From assembly GCF_000775615.1 (NCBI RefSeq), contig NZ_AVPG01000008.1, positions 49,220-113,219 on the forward strand: DNA of 64,000 nt, read 5' to 3'. The position numbers and the translations under genes are program-made. The notes beneath the pieces were generated by a model. It saw only the letters and a list, made by a program, of their open reading frames with translations, was not told the origin of the DNA and made no database searches. Position 1 is the stretch's first letter. Each line of letters begins with the position of its first letter. Source of the stretch: Pontibacillus litoralis JSM 072002 (GTDB taxonomy: Bacteria > Bacillota > Bacilli > Bacillales > BH030062). This document shows, one piece after another, positions 10,201-17,953 of this stretch.

Positions 10201-10374
10201 AATGGCCTCCTCTTGCAACGATATATCTTGGTTTACTTCTTCTTTCTTCTCATTCTCTACTTGACTACTACGCTTTAATTCCTCTACCTCTGCTGCCCCC
10301 ATGCTAGGTACGTTAAAATAGAATAATAGAGAAAAAACAAAAGAAAACACAATTAGACGCTTCCTTATTTTCAC
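7204..10374 (-). CDS. Secreted N-acetylglucosaminidase with 7 peptidoglycan-binding repeats
   Basis: 1056 aa. Signal peptide (1 to ~27), acidic Glu/Gln/Ser-rich spacer (to ~190), seven PG_binding_1-type repeats of 69 aa (~193-676), two bacterial SH3 domains (~715-860) and a C-terminal GH73/LytD-like glucosaminidase domain. The catalytic Glu should be E914 in AILETGHG, and the family motif YNMFGIQAYDSCP follows. It would cleave the glycan strand of peptidoglycan outside the cell, as an autolysin in growth or separation. The repeats are very basic: repeat 2 has 16 Lys/Arg against 5 Asp/Glu. Start is GTG behind AAGGAGGTGA. A terminator separates it from the upstream paralogue, so each has its own transcript. 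Confidence 0.9.
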   Translation of the reverse strand: MKIRKRLIVFSFVFSLLFYFNVPSMGAAEVEELKRSSQVENEKKEEVNQDISLQEEAIEENTQDSSSTAEDTTEEQVEMKDEEVTPSTNNEGVSNGQSEKVSEEETTEADVPKEEQPKKEQETGVDQLPKGEKPAKDTSEIEQREKQPQKQQPLQIEGESEGQSPTEEQLVQEDQPRAKKNEDSAVKEVKTSPPYQKGDHSKEIAKFKKKLNAIGFGQIRVTEYFGSYTENRVKKFQKYYSIPVSGVVDQQTLNKIERVYSSPFQKGKQHKQTRNIKKKLNRLSYGSIYVTNYYGGYTDKVVRQFQRKNNLVVNGVVDSVTKEKLDKEFRATFQMGGRHEGIPKMKRNLKRLGFGGMRITNYYGSYTAKKVKDFQRYYGLNVTGKATMATQDKMYEVLTSNIQEGKRHKIIPTMKKKMNWLGYSYISETNYFGSYTNKMLKKFQRDHQLPVSGIAEENTLNKLDKVFNNTFQPGSRHDSVVTLKKELRKVGFGGMRVTSYYGNYTKKRVKDFQRYYGLNVTGEANYSTLSKLDNILNNPFQKGKRSKKTVSLKKKLNRIGFGYIQETSYYGSYSEKRVKELQSYYGLYVNGIVDEPTLNQINKVANSPFQKGKRHKNTVTLKKYLNNLGYGNIRVTSYFGSYTEKQLKRFQRDYKLPVNGIADQKTWSILQREAAKVKEKVTYTRYNKTLNQAVNDQMERSPQTDKYRNAPAYVYAKYVNITESGVITENGVRLRTKPNWNGKVNATVYSGTKVTILDTVNGAEYAGSKKWYKIKYKGDTLYVHYSLANPKGRVATTTVNLNVRAEASSSSHIYGTVPKGTSLNVTDKGKYWHQISYSTWRNAKRSDVKYYMNPDNNDKFQHLLLTESVGVSARELNKVLDGKGVLEGKGQAFIDAGKKHSVNEAYLISHAILETGHGASSLANGSTKVGLNNHGKPEVVNSHNRDELTNIKPVYNMFGIQAYDSCPLTCGAKHAYNQGWTTPDKAIVGGAKFIGEDYIHNAYEQNTIYKMRWNINTPWKQYATDIGWAAKQVYGIKNIYSKLNNPMMHYNIPKFI

Positions 10375-10473
10375 TCTATTTCACCTCCTTGTTATATATG
10401 TATCAATCTCCCTTTATATCGACAATATGATCTATATTATTAACAATTTAATACCAATTATTTTATTCTACTA

Positions 10474-10511
10474 AAAAAAGAAGCCTAGACTTTGTTAATA
10501 GAGTCTAGGCT
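10474..10511 (-). terminator. Terminator after the 11-repeat glucosaminidase gene
   Basis: AGCCTAGACT (10482-10491) pairs perfectly with AGTCTAGGCT (10502-10511); on the minus strand a run of seven Ts follows closely. Confidence 0.9.
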
Positions 10512-10521
10512 TTTATATCAA

Positions 10522-13500
10522 TCATTTAAATTTAGGTATATCAAAATGTAATGTTGGATTGTTTAATTGGCTATAAATATTCTTAATACCATAAACTTGC
10601 TTAGCAGCCCAACCAATATCGGTTGCATATTGCTTCCATGGTGAATTAATATTCCAACGCATTTTATAAAGTGTATTCTGTTCATATTCATTATGAATAT
10701 AATCTCTTCCTATAAATTCTGCTCCACCTACAATCGCTTTATAAGGTGTTGTCCATCCTTGTTCATAGGCATGGGTAGCTCCACACGTTAAAGGGCAAGA
10801 ATCATAGGCTTTAATGCCAAACATGTTGTATGTCTTCTTAATGTTTGTTAAATTATCTCGATTACTACTATTTACAATTACGGCTTGACCATTTTGATTA
10901 AGTCCGACTTCGATGGAACCATTAGCTAAAGAAGATGTACCATGACCTGTTTCTAACAAAGCATGGGAAATTAAATATGCTTCATTTACGGAATATTTCT
11001 TTCCTCCATCAATAAAGGCTTGTCCCATACCATCTAATACACCTTTACTTTCTAGCACATTGTTTAACTCATCAGCTGAAACACCGACGCTTTCCGTTAA
11101 CAATAAATGCTGGAATTGATCATTGTTAGCAGGGTCCATGTAATATTTCACATCCGAACTTGTAGCATTACGCCAAGTTGTATAGCTAATTTGGTGCCAA
11201 TTCGCTCCCTTATCTATAATCGTTACTTGATAACCTTTCGGGAGCGTACCATAAATATGACTGGATGTACTTGCATCAGCTCGTACATTGATAGAAGCTG
11301 TTGTTGTTGCCACCATTCCATTAGGGTCAGCTAATGATGAATGCACATATAATGTATCTCCATTGTATGTAATCTCATACCATTTCGTACTACCATTATA
11401 TTCTGCACCTGTAACAGTATTTAAAATGGTAACTCTTGTACCGCTGTACACGGTAGCAGCTATATCTCCATCAAAATTAGGCTTGGTACGCAAACGAACA
11501 CCGTTCTCTGTAATAACACCTGTTTCTGTGATACTTACGTAATCAGCGCTCACATAACCTGGTTCATTACGATATTTATCCGTTTGTGGAGATCTAGACA
11601 TTTGAGCATTAATCGCTTGATCCAGTGTTTGATCATAATACGTATACGTAATCGTTTCCTTCGACTCAGCCGCTTCTTCTAAAGCAGCCCATGTCTTTTC
11701 ATCTGCAATTCCACTAACAGGAAGATCATAATCTCGCTGGAATTCTTTCAGACGTTTTTCCGTAAATGAGCCGAAAAATGTCGTGACTTGGATTCCATCA
11801 TACCCTAAACGGTTTAAATATCGTTTTAACTGTTTTGTATCTGGGTGACTCTTTCCGTATTGAAATGGACTAGCTAATATTTCATCCATCTTCGCCCACG
11901 TACGCTCATCCGCAATTCCATTTACCCTTAAACCATAATAAGATTGGAATTCTCTTAGTTTCTTATCAGTATAGGAACCGAAGTATGTCGTTACTTGAAT
12001 CGCTCCAAAGCCTAATCGATTTAAGTTCTCTTTCAGTTGAATCGTATCTTCATGGCGCTTTCCTTCTTGAAATGGACTATTGTACACCTTATCAATCTTA
12101 GACATCGTAGGTGGATCTACTATTCCATTCACTTGAAGGCCATAATAAGATTGTAGTCCCTTTACTTTTTTCTTAGTATAAGCACCATAATAATCTGTTA
12201 CTTGAATTTGACCGAAACCAATTTGATTTAACTTCTTCTTTAAGCCAATTGTATCACTGCTATTTTTTCCGTATTGGAACGGGCTTGCTAGAATATCATC
12301 TAGCATTTTCACAGTTTCATAGTCTCCTTGACCAGTAACCTTAAGGCCGTAATATTGTTGAAAATCCTCTACTCGTTGTTTAGTGTAGTTACCATAGTAA
12401 TTGGTTACTTTCATGCCACCAAATCCGACCTTAATCAAGTCTTGCTTTAACTTAATAACACTGTCATGACGTGAACCAACTTGCAGCATCGCATTAAATT
12501 GATCAGCTATTTTCTTTCGAGTATTCTCTTCTGCTATACCGCTAACAGGTAAGTTATGGTCGGCTTGAAAATGTCGCACTTTCTTCTCAGTATACGAACC
12601 AAAGTAATTCGTTTCTGAAATGTATCCATATCCTAACCAATTTAACTGCTTCTTCATCGGTATAATGCCATCATGACGTTTACCTTCTTGATAATCGCTC
12701 ACAAGTACTGTATCGATTTTATCTTGGGTTTGCATATCTGCTTTACCAGTTACGTTAAGGCCATAATATTGTTGAAAGTCCTTCACTTTCTTTTCCGTAT
12801 AAGAACCATAATAATCCGTTACCTGAATATGACCAAAACCTAAGCTGTTTAACTTTACTTTCAGCTCTGATATTCCTTCATGACGTGCCCCATATTGGAA
12901 ACCTTTATCAAATTCCTTATTTAAACGCTCTAAGGTAACTGGATCAGCTATACCATTCGCTACTAAACCGTAGTACTCTTGGAATTTGCGAACTACCCGC
13001 TCGGTATAATTTCCATAATAAGAGCTAACTTTAATAGTTCCGAAGCCTAGTCGATTTAACTGCTTCTTCATAGTAACTATATCTTCATGACGCTGGCCAT
13101 TTTGGAATGGAGTATTCACAATCTCCGCTAGCTTCGCTAATGTAGGTTCATCACCTATACCATTGGCTACTAATCCATAATAGTCTTGAAAATGTCGTAA
13201 CTTCTTGTCTGTATAACTGCCGAAAAAGTTTGTCACTTTAATACTTCCAAAGCCTAAACGGTTCAAATTCTCCTTAAGCTGAACTGTATCTTCATGACGC
13301 TTTCCTTCTTGCAACGGACTCGCTAACACGTCATCCATTTTGTCCAATGTTTTTCGATCTGCAATACCTGTCACTTCAAGGCCATAATACCCTTGGAAAT
13401 CTTTTACCCTTTGTTTGGTGTAACTCCCAAAATAGGAGGTAATGCTCATTCCACCAAAACCTAAACGGTGCATCTTCTCCTTCATCTCTACAATCCCGTC

Positions 13501-14397
13501 GGCTCTATCACCTTGTTGGTAACCTGCTTCATAGACTGAAGTTAACGTATTCCACGTAACAGAATCAGCTATACCATTAACAACAAGCCCATAATCCGAT
13601 TGGAATTTCTTTAAACGTTTCTCTGTATAAGAACCGAAGTATGTCGTGACCGTGATGTTGCCATACCCAATACTATTCATCATTTCTTTTAATAGAATCG
13701 TATCATCGTGGCGCTTTCCATATTGAAGTGGGCTGACATATACTTCATCAATCTTATCTAAAGTTACTTGATCAACAATCCCTGTCACAGGCAACCCGTA
13801 ATAATTTTGAAAACCTTTAACCTTCGTCTTCGTATAAGAGCCGAAGTAATCTGTAACTGTAATATTCCCAAAACCAATGGCATTTAACTTTTCTTTAAAA
13901 GTTGAAATCTGTGGTGCGCGATCTCCATACTCATATGGCGGTCCAGTTACTTCCTTAACGGTAGTTGATTTAGTTGTTACACGTTCCTCTGTTTGAACTG
14001 ATTCGTTATTGTCTTCTTCAATCGTTTGTTGTTCTGGCTGAGGTGAATCAACCTGTTCTTCAACATCATTCGTTTCCGTTGATGTTTCTTCAGAAGAATT
14101 TAAAGTATCTTCGTTTGTTACCTCATCTTCCACTTCTTCTTCTACGGCTGTTTCTTCAGTTGATTGTTCTGTAGCGTCATCTAACTCCTCTTCATTATGT
14201 ACCTCGTTAGACTGTTCACCGCTTGTACTATCATCTTCAGAAGTAGTAGATTCATCTGGAACTTCTTCTTCACCTTCCTTACTAATTGCAGAAGAAGGTT
14301 CCATTTCGTTTTCTGTCGCTTGAACAAAAGATAAATTTAAGTAGAAGAATAGAGGAAAAATGAAAGAAAGCACAATGAGGCCCTTTTTTATTCTCAC
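10522..14397 (-). CDS. Secreted N-acetylglucosaminidase with 11 peptidoglycan-binding repeats
   Basis: 1291 aa paralogue of the neighbouring 7-repeat enzyme with the same plan: signal peptide (1 to ~27), strongly acidic Glu/Thr/Ser spacer (to ~150), eleven 69-aa PG_binding_1-type repeats (~153-912), two SH3 domains and a GH73/LytD-like catalytic domain with E1149 in ALLETGHG. The catalytic halves of the two proteins are nearly identical in layout and share YNMFGI.AYDSCPLTCGA. Its repeats are close to neutral: repeat 4 has 9 basic and 9 acidic residues. Repeats 4 and 10 share a near-identical stretch (EGKRHEDT, then QLKENLNRLGFG), suggesting internal duplication. Start is GTG behind AAGGAGGTGA. 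It probably acts on the wall at a different ionic condition or stage from its paralogue. Confidence 0.9.
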   Translation of the reverse strand: MRIKKGLIVLSFIFPLFFYLNLSFVQATENEMEPSSAISKEGEEEVPDESTTSEDDSTSGEQSNEVHNEEELDDATEQSTEETAVEEEVEDEVTNEDTLNSSEETSTETNDVEEQVDSPQPEQQTIEEDNNESVQTEERVTTKSTTVKEVTGPPYEYGDRAPQISTFKEKLNAIGFGNITVTDYFGSYTKTKVKGFQNYYGLPVTGIVDQVTLDKIDEVYVSPLQYGKRHDDTILLKEMMNSIGYGNITVTTYFGSYTEKRLKKFQSDYGLVVNGIADSVTWNTLTSVYEAGYQQGDRADGIVEMKEKMHRLGFGGMSITSYFGSYTKQRVKDFQGYYGLEVTGIADRKTLDKMDDVLASPLQEGKRHEDTVQLKENLNRLGFGSIKVTNFFGSYTDKKLRHFQDYYGLVANGIGDEPTLAKLAEIVNTPFQNGQRHEDIVTMKKQLNRLGFGTIKVSSYYGNYTERVVRKFQEYYGLVANGIADPVTLERLNKEFDKGFQYGARHEGISELKVKLNSLGFGHIQVTDYYGSYTEKKVKDFQQYYGLNVTGKADMQTQDKIDTVLVSDYQEGKRHDGIIPMKKQLNWLGYGYISETNYFGSYTEKKVRHFQADHNLPVSGIAEENTRKKIADQFNAMLQVGSRHDSVIKLKQDLIKVGFGGMKVTNYYGNYTKQRVEDFQQYYGLKVTGQGDYETVKMLDDILASPFQYGKNSSDTIGLKKKLNQIGFGQIQVTDYYGAYTKKKVKGLQSYYGLQVNGIVDPPTMSKIDKVYNSPFQEGKRHEDTIQLKENLNRLGFGAIQVTTYFGSYTDKKLREFQSYYGLRVNGIADERTWAKMDEILASPFQYGKSHPDTKQLKRYLNRLGYDGIQVTTFFGSFTEKRLKEFQRDYDLPVSGIADEKTWAALEEAAESKETITYTYYDQTLDQAINAQMSRSPQTDKYRNEPGYVSADYVSITETGVITENGVRLRTKPNFDGDIAATVYSGTRVTILNTVTGAEYNGSTKWYEITYNGDTLYVHSSLADPNGMVATTTASINVRADASTSSHIYGTLPKGYQVTIIDKGANWHQISYTTWRNATSSDVKYYMDPANNDQFQHLLLTESVGVSADELNNVLESKGVLDGMGQAFIDGGKKYSVNEAYLISHALLETGHGTSSLANGSIEVGLNQNGQAVIVNSSNRDNLTNIKKTYNMFGIKAYDSCPLTCGATHAYEQGWTTPYKAIVGGAEFIGRDYIHNEYEQNTLYKMRWNINSPWKQYATDIGWAAKQVYGIKNIYSQLNNPTLHFDIPKFK

Positions 14398-14742
14398 TCT
14401 ATTTTCACCTCCTTATTATGCATTGTCTCTTCTTATATCGGAAGACTCACATTTTATTTTAGTAAACCTACTGCTTTATGCACAGATTACTATGATTCAT
14501 TTTTTTTACATATTTAACATCAAATTTTATTGAATTGCACTTCGAGCATATTTAATAGGAATATAAGATATTACATCATCTACCTATAACTTCTAAAAAA
14601 TAGTTGATAAAAATAAATGGGACAAGCTTCTTTTTAATTATTTGTTAGTAAGTACAACCAAAAGAGCTATCCCACATATAAAAATCAGGGACAGCTCTTA
14701 AAATATTTAACATAGATAAAACAATACTAACAAGTCATATAT
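14398..14742. other. Intergenic region upstream of the 11-repeat glucosaminidase gene
   Basis: This stretch is very AT-rich. It holds the ribosome binding site of the 11-repeat gene and, at its right end, the terminator of the ATP-grasp gene at 14743. I see no convincing sigma-A promoter and no small gene with a ribosome binding site. Confidence 0.5.
14655..14699 (-). terminator. Terminator of the ATP-grasp gene cluster
   Basis: AAGAGCT-TCCC (14662-14673) and GGGA-AGCTCTT (14688-14699) pair with one mismatch; on the minus strand CTTTT follows. Confidence 0.7.
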
Positions 14743-16167
14743 TTATTTCTCCAAAATTTCAAAACCAATCTTAACAGGTTTATTCCAATCCTTCTGTGAA
14801 ACACCAGATACGTGCACTTTATCAGGGGAATTATTAATAATAGTTTCCTTAAATTCATCTAAATTTTTTAGCAACCCTGCTGCAATAATCACAACATCAC
14901 CATTATTTAAATCCCTAACTCTACCGTTAAGCTTTAAACTTTTGGCTTTCTTCATAATCCAGCTTTTATACTTAGAATTACTTAATGTTCCAGAAACCAC
15001 ATATCGTCTCGTAATATAATTTCGTGAAGGAACATTAGGTATAATAATACTTTTAGCAAACCCATTTTTAAAATTTTCTATTATAGATTTTAAATCAAAA
15101 TAGAATTGATCATTTCGAAATTCTCCTTTTGTATGTGGAAAATAATAATCAATAATTGCTCTAGGTATATCTCGAGCAATTCCTTCACTAGGGAATAAAT
15201 GATTGCTAATTTGTGGTTTCGAATTTAATTCATTAATTACTCCAACATCATTTTCTTCGTCAACAATCATATCTACTGCACATTGCACTAAACCAGGGAC
15301 AGCTTTTACAGCATTTATTGCGTTACTTTTAATACTATTTGTTAATAAATCAGTAACATCTATCGGATCTCCTCCCTCAATAAAAGATCCTTTATCCCGC
15401 AACATAACTAATTGACCTTTTTTAGGAATATAATCAACTGATAAATTTTGTTTATATAGAAATCTTTTTACATCCTCATCGACCTTAATTGGCTTGTAAA
15501 AAAGAAATGGACTATTTTTTCTAATCTTATTTTTTTTATCAATTAACCCTTTAATAGTTGTATCACCATCACCAATTACATTTGCAGGCATCCTTTTGAA
15601 TGCACCTATTATTTCATTATTTAAAACATAAATTCTATAATCGTCACCTAATACATATCTCTCCACCATTATATCTTTATATTGTAATTCATTACGAACA
15701 TGAAAAAGCGCACTAACAAATTGATCAATGTTGGTTATATTTGTAATGACACCAGTGCCACCACCTGCATTTGTAGGTTTTAATACTACAGGAAAGCCTA
15801 TAGATTTTGTATAATTAATTATTTCTTCATCTGAATTATTGTTGTTAAATGCTCTGCCTTCTGGGACAGCAACATTTGCTTTAGAAAGTATTTCTTTGGT
15901 TTTATCTTTATCTATACAAACTTTAATAGCTTCTTTAGTAACCAATTCTCCTCTACTAGTTGCAAAAGTGTATTGCTTTTTGCCATCGCTTAAAGAGAAT
16001 TTTATTGGAGCATTCATACTAGTATTAAATGTATTTATGAATTTTAATTCTAGACCCCTTCTCCAACCTTCTAATGCAACAGTATATGCACAAGTCTTAT
16101 AACCGTATGCTGCTTTTGGAATAGCATTGTCTAAATGCTCCAACCAATTTTTTTCATTTCCAAACAT
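14743..16167 (-). CDS. ATP-grasp ligase with acylphosphatase-like C-terminus, AT-rich third copy
   Basis: 474 aa, the shortest of three tandem paralogues. N-terminal region with the shared motif VALEGWRRGLELKF, then an ATP-grasp fold resembling GshF/cyanophycin synthetase (PVVLKPTNAGGGTGV, ANVIGDGDTTI, GGDPIDVTD, VINELNSKPQI), then an acylphosphatase-like domain (~385-470). ATP-grasp enzymes join a carboxylate to an amine through an acyl-phosphate. The substrate is unknown. Unlike its neighbours it ends right after the acylphosphatase domain, without the coiled coil and SxSWK tail, and its DNA is clearly more AT-rich (near 30% GC or below in sampled lines, against about 40% next door). The ATG at 16167 follows GAGGAG; an ATG 15 nt upstream sits too close to AGGA. 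It has its own downstream terminator. Confidence 0.8.
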   Translation of the reverse strand: MFGNEKNWLEHLDNAIPKAAYGYKTCAYTVALEGWRRGLELKFINTFNTSMNAPIKFSLSDGKKQYTFATSRGELVTKEAIKVCIDKDKTKEILSKANVAVPEGRAFNNNNSDEEIINYTKSIGFPVVLKPTNAGGGTGVITNITNIDQFVSALFHVRNELQYKDIMVERYVLGDDYRIYVLNNEIIGAFKRMPANVIGDGDTTIKGLIDKKNKIRKNSPFLFYKPIKVDEDVKRFLYKQNLSVDYIPKKGQLVMLRDKGSFIEGGDPIDVTDLLTNSIKSNAINAVKAVPGLVQCAVDMIVDEENDVGVINELNSKPQISNHLFPSEGIARDIPRAIIDYYFPHTKGEFRNDQFYFDLKSIIENFKNGFAKSIIIPNVPSRNYITRRYVVSGTLSNSKYKSWIMKKAKSLKLNGRVRDLNNGDVVIIAAGLLKNLDEFKETIINNSPDKVHVSGVSQKDWNKPVKIGFEILEK

Positions 16168-16266
16168 GAACGCACTCCTCATTCCTAGGGCATTGTAAAT
16201 AGGTTTTTGATAACTTTTTTTATTCTAGTTGCGTTAAAAATCATTACTAGCTAAATAATGGTTTCT

Positions 16267-17907
16267 TTACTTCTTCTTCACCATTTCCCCAACCTTACGT
16301 ACAGGCTCTGTTACTTTCCAGGATGTACTATTCAACACGTGCTGGTTGTCTTTTTCCATTCTGTTTTTGTGCTTGTTCATTCGTTTGAGCTCTTTTTCCA
16401 TCTTGCGTAGCGCATGCTGGACGGACTTAATGTTTTTCGTGTTGTATCGCTCGGTAATTTCAAATCCAATGGTTACTGGCTCTTCGTAATTTTCTTCTTT
16501 CAAGTCATTTACTTGTGTATTTTTCTTGTAAGAAGTAATGACTTGCTTAAATTTGGAAATGTCATCTTTTTCTGTACCTGCTACTATAATTTCAATTTCA
16601 TCAAATACCATGTTCTTGACGTACCCGTGTAAACCTCGGTCGATGGCTTGACGTTTTAAAAAGCGGTGATAGCTATGGCCTTGTACCTTTCCTTTTACTA
16701 CGAAACGTTTGGCGTATAGTTTTCCCATAGGTGCTGGTGGTATTTCTACTTCAATAGCAGAGCGATTCTCTAATGGCTCTAATACTGCTGGTAAGTCGAA
16801 ATAGATCTTAGAATGGGTTGTATCCATTCCTTTCGTTTCCGGGAAATAGTAATCAATAATAGCCGCTGGTATGTTACGTGCTTGTCCTCTTAATGGATAT
16901 AAAATACCACCAATTTGTGCGGTTGGATTTAATTCAATGACAACTGCTGGGTTCTCTACTGTTCGGTCATCATTCACAATAATATCTACACCACAATGGT
17001 ATAGACCTGGAATGGCCTTTACAGCATCAATGGCAATTTGTTTGAATTCTTCTGGAATTTCATCGGTGACGTCAATAGGATCACCACCAGAGGATACATT
17101 TGTTTTCTGTCTTAAGTAAATCTCTTCTCCCTTTTCAGGAATACTCTCTAACGTATAGCCGGCTGCTCCAATGAATTCGATGATTTCTTTATCCATTTCA
17201 ATTAGGCAACTGTTCAACCGCGCGTTTCTTCTTCTTTCTTTGTTCTTCAAATCAATGAGTTCTTCAATTGTATGTTCACCATCCCCGATAATATTAGCCG
17301 GGATACGGTTATAGGCTGCAATTACTTGGTCTTCAATGACATACACGCGGTATTCTTTACCCGCCGCGAATTGCTCTACAATAACCTCATCGTACTCTAA
17401 TTCATGGCGTACATATTCGACAGCCTTCTTAAATTCTTCATCGCTGTTAATGTTCGTTACTACTCCGTTACCTAAGCTAGCATTCGTTGGCTTTAGCACA
17501 AGTGGGTATGGTAACGTCTTGCTGTATTCAATAATTTCTTCATCAGTGGCGTCTACTTCAAAGCCTCTTCCTTTTGGCACTGGCACTCCAGCTTTTTCTA
17601 AGTATATCTTCGTATCATCTTTCTCTGATCCAATCTCTACTGCTTCATTCGTTACTTTATCTCCACGTGTTCTAAAAAAGTAATGAGTGCGTTCCTCTGA
17701 GCTTAAAGAGAATAATCTTCCTGGCGGGTTTACACCGAAGATTACCATATCTTGAAAGTGTTCTGAATCACGTGTATACCATTTTAACTTCAATCCTCTA
17801 CGCCAGCCTTCAAGGGCAACTGCGAATGCATCTAATCTTGTTTTCCTTGCGTTCTTTACAACATCTGCTGACAGTTGAGGAAGGCTTATCCCTTGTTTGT
17901 CCTTCAT
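16267..17907 (-). CDS. ATP-grasp ligase with acylphosphatase-like domain and coiled-coil tail (copy 2)
   Basis: 546 aa. Conserved start region with VALEGWRRGLKLKW; ATP-grasp domain (~95-370) with LVLKPTNASLGNGVV, PANIIGDGEHTIEEL, SGGDPIDVTDEIP and the metal-binding VIELNPTAQIGG. An acylphosphatase-like domain follows (~385-485: VKGKVQGHSYHRF, GLHGYVKN); the canonical catalytic Arg (VGFR) is His here, while the Asn is kept. The C-terminus is a charged coiled coil ending in STSWKVTEPVRKVGE, a motif seen at the ends of many surface-polysaccharide enzymes. Likely role: amide ligation of an amino acid or uronate carboxyl in surface-polymer synthesis (inference from context). The start has AGGAGG; 46 nt separate it from the upstream paralogue. 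Confidence 0.82.
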   Translation of the reverse strand: MKDKQGISLPQLSADVVKNARKTRLDAFAVALEGWRRGLKLKWYTRDSEHFQDMVIFGVNPPGRLFSLSSEERTHYFFRTRGDKVTNEAVEIGSEKDDTKIYLEKAGVPVPKGRGFEVDATDEEIIEYSKTLPYPLVLKPTNASLGNGVVTNINSDEEFKKAVEYVRHELEYDEVIVEQFAAGKEYRVYVIEDQVIAAYNRIPANIIGDGEHTIEELIDLKNKERRRNARLNSCLIEMDKEIIEFIGAAGYTLESIPEKGEEIYLRQKTNVSSGGDPIDVTDEIPEEFKQIAIDAVKAIPGLYHCGVDIIVNDDRTVENPAVVIELNPTAQIGGILYPLRGQARNIPAAIIDYYFPETKGMDTTHSKIYFDLPAVLEPLENRSAIEVEIPPAPMGKLYAKRFVVKGKVQGHSYHRFLKRQAIDRGLHGYVKNMVFDEIEIIVAGTEKDDISKFKQVITSYKKNTQVNDLKEENYEEPVTIGFEITERYNTKNIKSVQHALRKMEKELKRMNKHKNRMEKDNQHVLNSTSWKVTEPVRKVGEMVKKK

Positions 17908-17953
17908 GTATGATTCCTCCTGCTGTAGAATATCTTCACCTTTTTCACGCTTC

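Noticed and set aside
8340..13930. Regular ~207-nt periodicity could look like a DNA tandem repeat or CRISPR-like array.
   Set aside because: It is the coding sequence of 69-aa protein repeats; the units differ at the DNA level and stay in one reading frame.
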